Counted from the stretch's first letter, positions 25,408-35,956 are shown. The stretch is DNA of 43,655 bases from Campylobacteraceae bacterium (GCA_018662405.1 JABJGE010000038.1:1-43655), one strand, 5' to 3'. Numbers and translations are program-made. Notes: generated by a model not told the origin, from the letters alone.

Positions 25408-26996
25408 TACATTGTCTCCTTGGCATTTATGCCTAATAATTTTAAACCTGTTCTAATAGATAAGGCTACCATTGATAATATCTTCAAGTAACTATCTTGA
25501 TTATCAGAATCTACAATTTTTGTTTCATTATAGAATTTATGTAAAAGTGCAGATAAAGAATGTAAATATTCTGTAACTTTTTGTACTTCTCTTTTATCAA
25601 ATGCTTCTTCTAAAACTTTTGGTAATAATAATGCTTCAAATAGTAAACTTGTAGCATTTTCATCTAACTCTTTTAGTTTTAAATCTTTTACACTAGAAAT
25701 ATCTACATTTGCTTTTTTAAATATTTGATTTATTCTAGCATGTGCATAGTTTATATAAAAAATAGGATTCGATGAATCATTATTTTTTAATGTATCTATG
25801 TCAAATTCTAAATGAGTATCACTTTTCTTTGTTAAGAAAATAAATCTTAATGCATCTGCACCAATCTCTTTTGTGATATCACTCATTAAAATTACATTTC
25901 CAGCACGCTTACTCATTTTATATGGTTGTCCACCTTTAAGTAAAGAAACCATTTGAGATAATAATACTTCTAATTTTTGAGGATCATTATCAAGGAATTT
26001 AATTGCTGCTTTTACACGAGCTATATATCCATGATGATCAGCACCCCAGATATTAATAAATTTATCATATCCTCTATCATATTTATCTTTATGATAAATT
26101 ATATCACCAGCAAGGTATGTCGGAATTCCATTTTCACGAATTACAACACGATCTAGTTCATCACCAGCATCTGTTGATCTTAGCCACACTTTAGAGTCTT
26201 TTTCATATAAACAATCATTAGTTTCTAATTGTTCTTTTAATCCATCCCATTTAGAATACAATGGTTTTTCATATACGAAATTATCAAACTCTACACCTAA
26301 ATCTTTTAAATCATCAGTGATTATTTTAAGTACTTTATCTTTTGCAAAAAGAGATAATTCGGTAAATTGTGTTGCTTCTTTAAATATATCTTCACCAAAT
26401 TTTTCAGCTGCTTGTGCTGCTAAATCAAAAAGATATTCACCTCTATAGTATTGCTCAGGGTAATCAACATCTACTTTTAAAATTGATTCTCTACCAGCTA
26501 AATATAAAGATAATCCAAGTAAGTCCATTTGACTACCTGCATCATTTACATAATACTCACTTGTTACATCATAGCCTAAGTGATTTCCTATTGTATATAG
26601 TGCATTACCAAATATTGCTCCCCTAGCATGTCCAATGTGAAGTGGTCCTGTTGGATTTGCACTTACATATTCTAGGAGTATCTTCTCATTTTTATTTTCA
26701 CCTTTAGCAAAAGTGTCTTCATTTTCTAAAGACTGATTAATTTGATCTTCTAAAAAATCTAATTTTAATTTGAAATTAATAAATCCCTTAACAGGAGTTA
26801 CTGATTCAAATATATCATTATTTTCAAATTTAGCAGCTAGTTCGTCTGCTATTATCATTGGAGATTTTCTAAATTCTTTTGCTAATGAAAATGCTACTGG
26901 AGTAGCAAAATGACCAAGAGTTCTATCTTTTGGTTTTTCTAATACAATAGAAGTACCTAAGGTATCTTCTATTAATTGTTTAACTTTATTTTGCAT
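25407..26996 (-). CDS. argS: Arginyl-tRNA synthetase
   Basis: The 529-residue class I synthetase has the N-terminal Add-1 domain (about 1-85). The HIGH box sits in SANPTGPLHIGHARGAIFGN near 110-125, and the KMSKS-equivalent KMSKRAGN is near 357-364. The C-terminal DALR anticodon-binding domain contains NYAHARINQIFKKA. It charges tRNA-Arg with arginine. It has an intact lysine in the KMSKR loop, as in Campylobacter ArgS. The stop overlaps the ATG of ychF by one base. tatA lies 8 nt upstream, so tatA-argS-ychF look co-transcribed. Confidence 0.96.
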   Translation of the reverse strand: MQNKVKQLIEDTLGTSIVLEKPKDRTLGHFATPVAFSLAKEFRKSPMIIADELAAKFENNDIFESVTPVKGFINFKLKLDFLEDQINQSLENEDTFAKGENKNEKILLEYVSANPTGPLHIGHARGAIFGNALYTIGNHLGYDVTSEYYVNDAGSQMDLLGLSLYLAGRESILKVDVDYPEQYYRGEYLFDLAAQAAEKFGEDIFKEATQFTELSLFAKDKVLKIITDDLKDLGVEFDNFVYEKPLYSKWDGLKEQLETNDCLYEKDSKVWLRSTDAGDELDRVVIRENGIPTYLAGDIIYHKDKYDRGYDKFINIWGADHHGYIARVKAAIKFLDNDPQKLEVLLSQMVSLLKGGQPYKMSKRAGNVILMSDITKEIGADALRFIFLTKKSDTHLEFDIDTLKNNDSSNPIFYINYAHARINQIFKKANVDISSVKDLKLKELDENATSLLFEALLLPKVLEEAFDKREVQKVTEYLHSLSALLHKFYNETKIVDSDNQDSYLKILSMVALSIRTGLKLLGINAKETM

Positions 26997-27004
26997 AAAG
27001 TCTT

Positions 27005-27235
27005 TTAAGCGTTAGTTTTTGATTCAGTAGAAGTTGTAGTAGTTTCTTCTGCTTTAGCTTCAATATTTTCTTTATCTGCTGATGCTTCAACAACATCATC
27101 TTCTTTTACTGCAGATTTAAAGTTTTTAATACCTTGTCCTAATCCTTTTGCTAATTCAGGAATTTTCTTCCCTCCAAAAAGTAATACGATTGCTGCAACG
27201 ATTATAAATAATTCCATTCCACTTGGCATACCCAT
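27005..27235 (-). CDS. tatA: Sec-independent protein translocase subunit TatA
   Basis: The 76-residue product has one N-terminal membrane helix (about 7-22, [22 protein letters not shown]) with the [10 protein letters not shown] hinge and an amphipathic helix ([19 protein letters not shown]). A polar, acidic/threonine-rich tail follows. TatA oligomers form the channel for folded proteins. The first residues MGMPSG precede the usual M-x-LF start; Met7 could also be used. tatB and tatC are not in the window. Confidence 0.93.
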   Translation of the reverse strand: MGMPSGMELFIIVAAIVLLFGGKKIPELAKGLGQGIKNFKSAVKEDDVVEASADKENIEAKAEETTTTSTESKTNA

Positions 27236-27292
27236 AATATTCTCCTATGTTTATAATATATCGCAGATTATACCCTGTTGACACTTAAGAAT

Positions 27293-27673
27293 TTATTTTA
27301 AAAAATATGTAATTAATTTATATCCACTTCCTGCAGCTACTATTGATCCAATTAAATTTAAAATCATATTTAAAATTGCATAATATAAAGAACTTTGCAA
27401 TAAGAAAAAACTCTCAATTGCAAATGTAGAATATGTTGTAAGTGCTCCTAAAAAACCTGTGATTAAAAATGCTTTTACTGTATCAGATGGTGTAAAAAAT
27501 AAAAATAGTCCAATTAGTAATCCAATTGCAAAACTACCAACAACATTCACTCCCAGCGTTGCTAAAGGTATATCGTATGGAAAAGTTTTACTTACAATAG
27601 TATTAATATAAAACCTCGTAATTGCACCTAAAAATCCACCTAGACCAACAGCTAATAAGACTGAACTATTCAT
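27293..27673 (-). CDS. crcB: Fluoride channel CrcB/FluC
   Basis: The 126-residue membrane protein has four predicted helices. It carries the family motifs GGFLGAITRFYIN (GxxGxxxRy) near 12-24, an Asn in GVNVVGSFAIGLLIG, and TGFLGALTTYSTFAIES near 73-89, which includes the polar track and the central sodium-site region. The protein works as a dual-topology dimer that exports fluoride. No crcB-type fluoride riboswitch is visible: only 13 nt separate it from the bactofilin gene. A single copy fits the homodimer type. Confidence 0.93.
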   Translation of the reverse strand: MNSSVLLAVGLGGFLGAITRFYINTIVSKTFPYDIPLATLGVNVVGSFAIGLLIGLFLFFTPSDTVKAFLITGFLGALTTYSTFAIESFFLLQSSLYYAILNMILNLIGSIVAAGSGYKLITYFLK

Positions 27674-27686
27674 ACTAAATAAATCT

Positions 27687-28082
27687 TTATTGAGTAATAT
27701 TTAATTGATCATATTTACTAACTAAAGTTGAATTCCTCATTTTACCTTCACCTTCAAATACACCATTTGGTTCAATTGATAAAGATTGATAACAAATTTT
27801 ACCAATAATCTTACCTTCTTCTAAAATAACTATATCATCAGAATTTATAATTCCATCGACAATTCCATTTACTGTAATTGATTTTGATTTAATTTCCCCT
27901 ATAAATTCACCAGTAGTACCAATAATTATTGAACTTTCAGAAGATATAACTCCTTCAAACTTACCGTCAATATATACTGAACCTTGCGTATCAATACCAC
28001 CTTTCATATGTGTACCTTCTGCTATTATTGTTGTGCCTGTATTTTCACTTGATGACTTATTAGATTTACTAAAGAATCCCAT
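27687..28082 (-). CDS. ccmA: Bactofilin (CcmA-like polymer-forming cytoskeletal protein)
   Basis: The 131-residue product has the bactofilin beta-helix (about 17-112). TIIAEGTHMKGGIDTQGSVYIDGKFEGVI is followed by hydrophobic repeats such as SIIIGTTGEFIGEIKSKSITVNG and IVILEEGKIIGKI, with short polar tails. Bactofilins polymerise without nucleotide at the membrane. CcmA in H. pylori sets helical shape by positioning peptidoglycan hydrolases. Its start lies inside the end of the M23 peptidase gene (58-bp overlap), which fits a functional pair. Gene symbol by analogy to H. pylori CcmA. Confidence 0.9.
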   Translation of the reverse strand: MGFFSKSNKSSSENTGTTIIAEGTHMKGGIDTQGSVYIDGKFEGVISSESSIIIGTTGEFIGEIKSKSITVNGIVDGIINSDDIVILEEGKIIGKICYQSLSIEPNGVFEGEGKMRNSTLVSKYDQLNITQ

Positions 28083-28930
28083 TTTACTCTCCTTTGCTTT
28101 TCAAATATATTTTCATAATTTTTCATATTCCATGACATAAATGTAGATGGATCTAATATTCTACTAGCATATCGTACTTCGTAATGAAGGTGAGGACCAG
28201 TACTTCTTCCACTATTTCCACTAAGTCCTATTATATCACCTTTTTTTATAACATCTCCAACTTTTACTTTTGACTTCTTTAAATGAGCATAAACCGTTTC
28301 AAACCCAAAGTTATGTGCTATAATAATTGTCCTACCCCAATTACCTTTATCTTTTGTTTGAACATATCTAACAACACCATCCGCAGTAGAATAAACCTTA
28401 GTGCCTCTTTTTGCTCTAAGATCAATACCTTGATGAAACTTTTTCTTTTTTGTAATAGGGTGTATTCTAAATCCAAACTTTGCTGTAACTTTTGTCTTTT
28501 TTAATGGTTTACCACTTGGAATTGTATTAAACATATATTTCTTATGAGATGATGTTATTTTTGCTAATGTTGCTCGTTGAATTAATGAAGTTGTATCATC
28601 TTTCTTTATCCCAATAATATCTTCAATATCTTCAAGTTTTGATTCTAGTTCATTAATATCTTGAACTTTATCTTTTATTTTTAAACTGTACAGTTTATTT
28701 TGAGTTAATAATGTTTTCTCTTTTTGCGTTAATAATCTGATCTCTTGTTGTTTTTTATGTTTTACATCTATTAATTGTTGATTTAAAAATCTAACAATTA
28801 AAGAACCTGCAATTATGACTAAAAATACAAATACTACTAACCATAGAAATATTTTTTTAACTAATTGAGATATAGTGTAAGATTTAGTTTTATTTACATC
28901 CGATATAGTTATTGTTAATTTATCTTTCAT
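28025..28930 (-). CDS. Membrane-anchored M23 (LytM) peptidoglycan endopeptidase, Csd1/Csd2-like
   Basis: The 301-residue protein has one N-terminal membrane helix (about 27-50) and a coiled coil (about 53-115). The LytM domain (about 150-260) has metal ligands in KFHQGIDLRAKRGT (His, Asp) and GPHLHYEVRY (HxH). The active-site histidine is in VYAHLKK. Such enzymes cut peptide cross-links in the periplasm. In H. pylori the homologues Csd1/Csd2 lie between folC and the bactofilin gene ccmA and shape the cell. Only one M23 gene is present here. Its last 58 bp encode also the start of the bactofilin. The complete zinc set suggests the enzyme is active, like Csd1 rather than the inactive Csd2 type. 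Confidence 0.9.
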   Translation of the reverse strand: MKDKLTITISDVNKTKSYTISQLVKKIFLWLVVFVFLVIIAGSLIVRFLNQQLIDVKHKKQQEIRLLTQKEKTLLTQNKLYSLKIKDKVQDINELESKLEDIEDIIGIKKDDTTSLIQRATLAKITSSHKKYMFNTIPSGKPLKKTKVTAKFGFRIHPITKKKKFHQGIDLRAKRGTKVYSTADGVVRYVQTKDKGNWGRTIIIAHNFGFETVYAHLKKSKVKVGDVIKKGDIIGLSGNSGRSTGPHLHYEVRYASRILDPSTFMSWNMKNYENIFEKQRRVKWDSLVNLISHQVKIQAQQ

Positions 28931-28933
28931 CTT

Positions 28934-30070
28934 TTACTTTCTGTAATTTTCCAAAAATGTTTCTACGACTTTAAATGATCCAAATACTAAGTAATTTATA
29001 TCTTTTTGAATATTATTAAAGTCATCATATTCCAAAGACAATGTAGAACAAGTATTTTTTAATATATCTGTATCTTCAATTCGTGAATCCTGTGCTATAT
29101 TAATAATTAACACTTTATTTATAATAGGTTTTAATATCATTAATGTTGCAGTATAATCTTTATCTTTATAACTATTAAAAATAAGATCTATTTTATTACC
29201 AGAATGATCTTTTCTATTTATAAACTCTCTAAGTAAAACACTTGCTGCTAATGAATTATGTCCTACATCTATTGTAATATTTGAAGTTATTTTTTGACAT
29301 CTTCCAAAAAGAATAGGTACATCAAAGTCAATTATATCTATTTTAAGATATTCTAGTGCACTTAATGCTAGTCTCATATTGTTTTGTAAGTATAAAGGTA
29401 AGCTACTTGCCGTTAAAGGTAATACAACATCCTCATTTAAGACTATTTCATTTTTAGATAATAAAACTTTATTTTTTACATTATCAACTTCTATTTTACA
29501 AACTTGTTTACCAATAATAAAATCATTATCACAACTTCTCATTTTAGTACTTGCAATTTCTTCAATGCTAGTTCCTAAAAATTCTGTATGATCAAGTCCT
29601 ATAGTAGTAAATAAGGATAAATCATTTTCAACAATATTAGTAGCATCGAATTCTCCACCAAGACCAGCTTCAAGTACAAGATAATCAAGTTTATCACTTA
29701 AACATAATGCTACTAATGTTGTATATTCAAAATATGTTAACTTTTTTATTAATTCTTGTGGTAAAATATTTTGTAATTTTTCATGGGCATTATCTAATTG
29801 ATCATCCGTACTATCAAATCCATTAATCCAAATTCTTTCATTAAATTTAAGAATATGTGGTGAACTATAATGTAATATTTTAAAATTTGATTGTGTTAAA
29901 AATGAAGATAAATATCTTCCTGTACTACCTTTACCATTCGTACCTACAATATGTATTACAAATGGTAATTTAATATGAGAAGACAAATATTCCCATGCAA
30001 TATTTACATTATTAAAATCTATATCATCATAATATAAAGGTTTACTATTTAAAAAGTCTTCTAATACCAT
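28934..30070 (-). CDS. folC: Folylpolyglutamate synthase / dihydrofolate synthase
   Basis: The 378-residue Mur-ligase-type protein has a P-loop VGTNGKGSTGRYL near 43-55. It continues with SPHILKFNERIWING, EYTTLVALCLSDKLDYLVLEAGLGGEFDATN (with the magnesium glutamate) and FTTIGLDHTEFLGTSIEEIASTKM, all typical of FolC. It is shorter than the about 420 residues of E. coli FolC, as is common in this phylum. It adds glutamate to folates and may make dihydrofolate from dihydropteroate. The lptE-like gene ends directly before its ATG, and the M23 peptidase gene starts 3 nt after it. Confidence 0.92.
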   Translation of the reverse strand: MVLEDFLNSKPLYYDDIDFNNVNIAWEYLSSHIKLPFVIHIVGTNGKGSTGRYLSSFLTQSNFKILHYSSPHILKFNERIWINGFDSTDDQLDNAHEKLQNILPQELIKKLTYFEYTTLVALCLSDKLDYLVLEAGLGGEFDATNIVENDLSLFTTIGLDHTEFLGTSIEEIASTKMRSCDNDFIIGKQVCKIEVDNVKNKVLLSKNEIVLNEDVVLPLTASSLPLYLQNNMRLALSALEYLKIDIIDFDVPILFGRCQKITSNITIDVGHNSLAASVLLREFINRKDHSGNKIDLIFNSYKDKDYTATLMILKPIINKVLIINIAQDSRIEDTDILKNTCSTLSLEYDDFNNIQKDINYLVFGSFKVVETFLENYRK

Positions 30071-30574
30071 CTATTTAAATGTTTGTATTGCTATTTTAGA
30101 TAAAACATCTTCAAGTGCTTTTGATGCTGCAATTCTTATGGCTTCATCTTTTTTAGTATCTGAAATAGTTGCATCTGATTCAACAGCAAAATCATAGTAA
30201 TCACTTACAGTTATATTTCTAATAAATCCATTTGCTTTATAGTTAACTTTTATAGATATAGATGCTCTATAAACACTTACATAACCATTTGAATCATATT
30301 GAATAGCAGATAAACTAACAGAACCTAAAGACAAATTAATTACTGTTTGTGCTTCGTTCTCATTATTTACAAGTTTTGAACCAAACCTACCAACAATCAT
30401 CTCATTCATAGCATCTTTTATCAAAACACTATTTTGAGCGTTACTAATATTAATATTTAATTTTACAAATACCTTTTTAGATATCTCTTGCTTTGTATAA
30501 TAAGAAGATGGCTTATATCCAGCACATCCAGAAAATACAAATATACTCAAAATTATTAATATTAGTTTATTCAT
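30071..30574 (-). CDS. lptE: LPS-assembly lipoprotein LptE-like
   Basis: The 167-residue product has a lipoprotein signal (MNKLILIILSIFVFSGC, lipobox FSGC with Cys17), then AGYKPSSYYTKQEISKKVFV, the typical LptE/RlpB opening. A domain of alternating strands and a final helix (DEAIRIAASKALEDVLSKIA) resemble LptE. LptE plugs and supports the LptD barrel that inserts lipopolysaccharide at the cell surface. Position between leuS and folC agrees with the corresponding H. pylori locus (HP1546). The assignment rests on the N-terminus, size and location, since LptE proteins diverge widely. Confidence 0.72.
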   Translation of the reverse strand: MNKLILIILSIFVFSGCAGYKPSSYYTKQEISKKVFVKLNINISNAQNSVLIKDAMNEMIVGRFGSKLVNNENEAQTVINLSLGSVSLSAIQYDSNGYVSVYRASISIKVNYKANGFIRNITVSDYYDFAVESDATISDTKKDEAIRIAASKALEDVLSKIAIQTFK

Positions 30575-30577
30575 AGC

Positions 30578-33049
30578 CTAACCTTTTACTACTAAGTTAA
30601 CAAGTTTTTTAGGTACTACGATCTCTTTAATAAGTTCTTTACCATCAATCCATTTTAGAACATTCTCATGTTCTTTAGCAAGAGTTAATATTTCATCTTT
30701 TGTAGCATCTGGAGACACTTCAATCTCTGCTCTTTTTTTACCATTAATACTTACACCAATAGAGATACTGTCAAGTACAAAAACTTCTTTTTTAACTTCA
30801 ATAGTTTGAGAAAAATTTACTTTTTCAAATAATTTATCACTTATTTCCCAACATGCATGTGGAATTATTGGTTCTAAAATATTTGTTAGAATATAATATC
30901 CTTCACTCCATACATCCTGTGAGTCTTGCTTATTTAACGCATTTAATGCTTCCATAGATGATGCAATTAAAGTATTAAAGGCATAAGTTTTATTCATTAC
31001 TTCATTAGCTTTTTCTAATGCTTCATAAACTTTTTTTCTAGCTTCTTTTTCATTTTTTGACAAAGATGAGTGATCAATATTAACTAGTGAAGTTTTTACC
31101 TCGCTACCACATTTAACACTTGATTCATAAAACCTTCTAATAAATCTATATGAACCCTCAACTGCACTATCATTCCATTCTAGTTCTTTTGTAGGAGGTG
31201 CCGCAAACATCATAAATAATCTTGCAGTATCTGCACCATATTTACTTACAATAGCATCTGGATCAACTACATTTCCTTTAGATTTTGACATTTTTGCACC
31301 ATCTTTTAAAACCATACCTTGAGTAAGTAAGTTTTTAAAAGGTTCTTTAGAATTGACATATCCTAAAGTATTTAGTGCTTTTGTAAAGAATCTTGCATAA
31401 AGTAAATGTAAAATAGCATGTTCAATACCACCAATATATTGATCAACATCCATCCAGTAATTTGTATCTTCTTTAGAAATTCCACACTCTTCCCATTTAT
31501 TAGGATTTGTAGCATATCTTAAAAAATACCATGAAGACTGTACAAAGGTATCTAATGTATCAGTTTCTCTAATAGCTTTTTCTCCACATTTTGGACAAGA
31601 ACAGTGTTTCCAAGTAGGATGGTTATCTAAAGGATTACCCTCCCCTGTAATTTCTACATCTTCAGGTAGTGCCACTGGTAAATTTTCGGCTTTTTCAGGA
31701 ACTAATCCACAAGATTCACAATGAACAAATGGAATTGGTGCGCCCCAGTATCTTTGTCTTGAAACACCCCAGTCTCTTAATTTATAATTAACTTTTTTAG
31801 ACCCTAATCCATTTTGTTCAAAATGATAAATAATTTGCTTTTTAGCTTTTGTATTTTTCAGCTTTGTAAATTCACCACTATCAACAAGCTCACCATTATC
31901 AGTATATGCTTCTTCAAGTTTAATAATACCATCTGGAGTATCAATTACTATTTTAATATCTAAATCATACTTTTGTGCAAATTCAAAATCTCTTTGATCA
32001 TGAGCAGGTACAGCCATAACTGCACCTCCACCATATGAAGCCAATACAAAGTTTGCTGTCCATACAGGAATCTCTTCTTTTGTAAGTGGATGAATAACAG
32101 TAATACCTAAATCTAAACCAATTTTTTCTTCTGTAGCTCTATCTCTATCAGTTAATTTTGACATCTCTTTTATTTGAGATATTTTATCTTCACTTAACAA
32201 ATTATTTTTAACTAAATATTTCACTATTTCATGTTCAGACGCAAGTGCCGAATAGCTTACTCCATAAATAGTATCAGGTCTTGTAGTAAATACTGTATAT
32301 TTATCAAAATTTCCACCAAGCTTTTCTTTTGATGCAGGACTTAGTTCAAAGTCAAATTCTAAACCTTCACTTCTTCCTATCCAGTTTTTTTGCATTGTTA
32401 AAACTTGTGATGGCCATTGACCTTCAAGATCATCTAAATCATCAAGTAATTCTTGAGCATATTTTGTAATAGCTACATAATATCCAGGCATCTCTTTTTG
32501 TTCAACTTCAGTATCACATCTCCAACAACAACCATCTTCAACTTGCTCATTTGCTAAAACTGTATGACAAGGTTCACACCAGTTTACAGTAGTAGATTTT
32601 TTGTATAAAATACCTTCTTCATACATTTTAATGATAAACTCTTGTTCCCATTTGGTATATAGTTCATCACTTGTAGCAAACTTTCTAGTTTTAGAGAAAC
32701 TTAATCCTAATCCAGAAAGTTCTTTTTCCATATAATCTATATTTTCATAAGTCCATTTTTTAGGATGTGATTTATGTTTAATAGCTGCATTTTCTGCAGG
32801 CATTCCAAAACTATCCCAACCTATAGGATGAAGAACATTAAAGTTATTTTTTCTAAAATGTCTAGCAAATGCATCGCCAAGACAGTAATTTCGTACATGA
32901 CCCATATGTATCCTTCCACTAGGATATGGGAACATACTTAATATATATTTTTTTTCTTTTTTACTATCTTCAGATTCTGGCTCAAAACTATTATTTGTAT
33001 CCCAGTATCCTTGCCATTTTTGCTCAATTTCTTGTGGACAATATTCCAT
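30578..33049 (-). CDS. leuS: Leucyl-tRNA synthetase
   Basis: The 823-residue class I synthetase has HIGH as HMGH (48-51 in [14 protein letters not shown]) and KMSKS near 583-587 ([15 protein letters not shown]). A zinc-type cysteine pattern ([12 protein letters not shown] and CCWRC) is followed by a CP1 editing domain with [12 protein letters not shown] and the aspartate-bearing [21 protein letters not shown]-terminal anticodon domain completes it. It charges and proofreads tRNA-Leu. The start overlaps the DUF6394 stop by one base (TAATG). Confidence 0.97.
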   Translation of the reverse strand: MEYCPQEIEQKWQGYWDTNNSFEPESEDSKKEKKYILSMFPYPSGRIHMGHVRNYCLGDAFARHFRKNNFNVLHPIGWDSFGMPAENAAIKHKSHPKKWTYENIDYMEKELSGLGLSFSKTRKFATSDELYTKWEQEFIIKMYEEGILYKKSTTVNWCEPCHTVLANEQVEDGCCWRCDTEVEQKEMPGYYVAITKYAQELLDDLDDLEGQWPSQVLTMQKNWIGRSEGLEFDFELSPASKEKLGGNFDKYTVFTTRPDTIYGVSYSALASEHEIVKYLVKNNLLSEDKISQIKEMSKLTDRDRATEEKIGLDLGITVIHPLTKEEIPVWTANFVLASYGGGAVMAVPAHDQRDFEFAQKYDLDIKIVIDTPDGIIKLEEAYTDNGELVDSGEFTKLKNTKAKKQIIYHFEQNGLGSKKVNYKLRDWGVSRQRYWGAPIPFVHCESCGLVPEKAENLPVALPEDVEITGEGNPLDNHPTWKHCSCPKCGEKAIRETDTLDTFVQSSWYFLRYATNPNKWEECGISKEDTNYWMDVDQYIGGIEHAILHLLYARFFTKALNTLGYVNSKEPFKNLLTQGMVLKDGAKMSKSKGNVVDPDAIVSKYGADTARLFMMFAAPPTKELEWNDSAVEGSYRFIRRFYESSVKCGSEVKTSLVNIDHSSLSKNEKEARKKVYEALEKANEVMNKTYAFNTLIASSMEALNALNKQDSQDVWSEGYYILTNILEPIIPHACWEISDKLFEKVNFSQTIEVKKEVFVLDSISIGVSINGKKRAEIEVSPDATKDEILTLAKEHENVLKWIDGKELIKEIVVPKKLVNLVVKG

Positions 33050-33396
33050 TAATACTCACTTATATCTGATTTATGTTTAGCACTTTCAATTAATGATACT
33101 GCTATTGAATAAACATTTGCTACAACTGCACCTATTGCTAATGCTACGGCAAACTCTACATTACCTGTAAATGTTAAAACTACAAATGCAGGAATAAGAT
33201 GTAAGTCAGCAACAAGTGAACTTGCAAGTAACTCTGTAGCTAGTAAATTTCTTACCCCAATTTTTAATATTGTAGATATTACATTTACCCCTGCCGCTAT
33301 AAATAATGCTACAGGCTCGTGATAATATAAGAATCCTGCTGTTGTTGTTAAACTCATTAATGAGAAGAATATATATATTACTTTACCCCAATCCAT
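33049..33396 (-). CDS. DUF6394-like small membrane protein
   Basis: The 115-residue product has about three to four hydrophobic helices ([73 protein letters not shown]). It begins with [13 protein letters not shown] know it as a Campylobacterota-specific family (DUF6394) that lies between secF and leuS. Function unknown. Its fixed place next to secDF may point to membrane protein export, but this is a guess. The stop overlaps the leuS ATG by one base. Confidence 0.78.
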   Translation of the reverse strand: MDWGKVIYIFFSLMSLTTTAGFLYYHEPVALFIAAGVNVISTILKIGVRNLLATELLASSLVADLHLIPAFVVLTFTGNVEFAVALAIGAVVANVYSIAVSLIESAKHKSDISEY

Positions 33397-33410
33397 CTTT
33401 ACCCCTTTAT

Positions 33411-34382
33411 TTAAACTGTACCCTGTTCGTACATTGCTCTCATTCTGTCTTTTTCTTGCTTTTGTTTTAACTTCTCAGCTTCATTTTGTCTATAGTTTGA
33501 TATAGAGAATTTAAGTTGTACTAGTATTGTAGCTGCAACGAAAATAGATGAATAAGTACCTACAATTACACCAATTAATAATGTAAAACTAAATCCATGA
33601 ATAATCTCTCCACCAAATATAAATAGTGTAAATACAACAAAGAATGTAGTTAATGATGTAAGTGTTGTTCTACTTAAAGTTTTTGATACTGATTCATTTA
33701 CAACTAAATCAAGATCATTTTCTTTTGATGTTTGAACACCTTCTCTAATTCTATCAAAGACAATAATAGTATCATTTAATGAATATCCTAAAATTGTTAA
33801 AATTGCTGCTAAAATATCAAGATTTACATCCACTTGGAATAAAGCAATTACACCAAGTGCAATAGTTATATCATGGATAAGTGCTAAGATTGATGCAATT
33901 GCAAATCTCCACTCAAATCGAAATGATACATAAACTAAAATTACTAACAACGCTAAACTTAGAGCCATTAATCCTTTTTCTTTTAGTTCTCCACCAACTT
34001 TTGGACCAACCATATCAACTCTTCTAATTTCAAAGTTTCCAGTTGGTTTTAAAATACCTCTAATTTCATCTCCGATATCTACACTTATAGAATTAGTTGA
34101 TGTAGGTATTTTTAAGATCACTTCTTGGTCACTACCAAATTTTGTAACATTTACTTTTGAATATTTTGTAGTTTTAGATAATTCATCTCTAATCTTTGAA
34201 ATGGGTGCTGCATTTTCATATTGTACTTGAACTATCGTACCACCTGAAAAATCAACACCTAAATTAAGACCTTTTGTAAATATAAGTCCAATAGAGGCTA
34301 GTACTAAAAATAAAGATAGACCTAAAAATGGAATTCTTTTTCCCATAAAATTATATGTTTTTTCTGATTTAAAAATTTCCAT
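33411..34382 (-). CDS. secF: Protein translocase subunit SecF
   Basis: The 323-residue protein has six predicted membrane helices. The SecF motifs are GLNLGVDFSGGTIVQV near 38-52, a periplasmic P1-type domain, MVGPKVGGELKEKGL, and ILGYSLNDTIIVFDRIRE with the conserved Asp and Arg. SecF works with SecD and YajC to pull exported proteins across the membrane using the proton-motive force. The start overlaps the secD stop by one base (TAATG). An EKLKQKQEKDRMRAMYEQ tail is cytosolic. Confidence 0.96.
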   Translation of the reverse strand: MEIFKSEKTYNFMGKRIPFLGLSLFLVLASIGLIFTKGLNLGVDFSGGTIVQVQYENAAPISKIRDELSKTTKYSKVNVTKFGSDQEVILKIPTSTNSISVDIGDEIRGILKPTGNFEIRRVDMVGPKVGGELKEKGLMALSLALLVILVYVSFRFEWRFAIASILALIHDITIALGVIALFQVDVNLDILAAILTILGYSLNDTIIVFDRIREGVQTSKENDLDLVVNESVSKTLSRTTLTSLTTFFVVFTLFIFGGEIIHGFSFTLLIGVIVGTYSSIFVAATILVQLKFSISNYRQNEAEKLKQKQEKDRMRAMYEQGTV

Positions 34383-35950
34383 TATTTAATACCAAACCAT
34401 TTTCTTAAATTTTTACTTTTTTGTATCTTTGGTAATAATGCTTCATAAACACCATGAGTACCTAAAATAGCTGTTAGCATTGATGCTAATATACCAATAG
34501 AGATTGTAATAGCAAAACCTTTAATTGGTCCTGTACCATATGCATATAAAATTACTGCAACAAGTAGTGTAGTAATATTTGCATCTAAAATTGCTCTCAT
34601 CGCATTTTTATAACCATCTTCAATAGATCTAGAAATTGAAACACCTTGTTTTAAAAGCTCTCTAATTCTTTCACTAATAATAACATTAGCATCTACAGCC
34701 ATACCGACAGTTAATACAATACCTGCCATACCTGGTAATGTAAGTGTAGCACCAAACATTGCCATTACTGCAATAATAATAAATATATTTGCCATTAATG
34801 CAATATTTGCAATAATTCCTGCATATCCATAATAGATAATCATAAAGATAAATACTAGTATAAACCCAGAAATTAATGCTATCATTGATGATTTAATTGA
34901 GTCAGCACCTAAACTTGGTCCTACACTTCTTTTTTCTAACATATCAACAGGTGCAGGTAATGCTCCACTTCTCAATGCAATTGCAACATTTCCTGCTTCA
35001 TCTATAGTAAATCCACCAGAAATTTGTCCACTTCCTCCACCAATTCTTTCACGAATAACAGGAGCAGAGTAAACCTTACCATCTAACACAACTGCAAGTC
35101 TTGCACCAACATTTTTTCCTGTAAAGTCACCGAAAATTTTAGCTCCAATTGCATTTAATTTAAAATTAATAATTGGTTGGTTTCCTTGATCAAAAGCAAC
35201 TCTAGCATCAATAATTTGAGATCCTGTTAATACAGGTATAGCTTTTAAAAGATATTTTTTCTCTGAATCACTTTGATGAGGAAGTACAACATCTCCTAAT
35301 TCTTTTATCTTTTCAGGAGATAAAGTATAAACTTGATCAGCCATTTTTTCATCAATAGTCATCATTTCTAAATTTGCAGGCTTTGCAATTAATTCTCTGG
35401 CTCTTTGTTCTTCTTGAGCAGTTTTAATACCTGGTAATTGAACAACTATATCTTCTTTACCTTGTCTAATAACCGTAGGTTCAGCTAGTCCAAATTGATC
35501 TAATCTATTTCTAATTGTTTCAACTGCTTGAGAAACAGCCATATCTTTTGTAAGCTCAATTTCTGGTTGACCTAATTTAATAGTATATACAAGTTCTTCT
35601 GTTTTTAATATATCCAAACCTCTAACAGTACTAAGCATTTCATCCAAATTTGTTACTTCATCTTCATCTAAAAGTATAAATGAAAAGCTATCTCTTTCAA
35701 TAATTAAATCTTCAATTAATATTGATTCATCATCACAATGATATTTAACAGCTGCAGCGGTAGATTTAATTTTTGACACAACTGCTTCTTCAGTTTGAAC
35801 ACCAAGAAGCATATGTAATCCACCTTGTAGGTCAAGCCCTAAAGATATTTTCTTACCACTATCTGTTTGCATAAATGATGGAATAGAAAATATCACACCA
35901 AAGAGTAAACTTAATGTAAATATTACTAATCTATAGTTAAATATTCTCAT
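34382..35950 (-). CDS. secD: Protein translocase subunit SecD
   Basis: The 522-residue SecD has the N-terminal helix, KISLGLDLQGGLHMLLGV near 33-50, and a large periplasmic head with AVETIRNRLDQFGLAEPTVIRQGKEDIVVQLPG. Five more helices follow, including GPSLGADSIKSSMIA and TLPGMAGIVLTVGMAVDANVIISERIRE, with the proton-path Asp and Arg. It drives the late step of export with SecF. It starts 6 nt after yajC and overlaps secF. Length is shorter than E. coli (615) but usual for this phylum. Confidence 0.96.
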   Translation of the reverse strand: MRIFNYRLVIFTLSLLFGVIFSIPSFMQTDSGKKISLGLDLQGGLHMLLGVQTEEAVVSKIKSTAAAVKYHCDDESILIEDLIIERDSFSFILLDEDEVTNLDEMLSTVRGLDILKTEELVYTIKLGQPEIELTKDMAVSQAVETIRNRLDQFGLAEPTVIRQGKEDIVVQLPGIKTAQEEQRARELIAKPANLEMMTIDEKMADQVYTLSPEKIKELGDVVLPHQSDSEKKYLLKAIPVLTGSQIIDARVAFDQGNQPIINFKLNAIGAKIFGDFTGKNVGARLAVVLDGKVYSAPVIRERIGGGSGQISGGFTIDEAGNVAIALRSGALPAPVDMLEKRSVGPSLGADSIKSSMIALISGFILVFIFMIIYYGYAGIIANIALMANIFIIIAVMAMFGATLTLPGMAGIVLTVGMAVDANVIISERIRELLKQGVSISRSIEDGYKNAMRAILDANITTLLVAVILYAYGTGPIKGFAITISIGILASMLTAILGTHGVYEALLPKIQKSKNLRKWFGIK

Positions 35951-35956
35951 AGTTTT

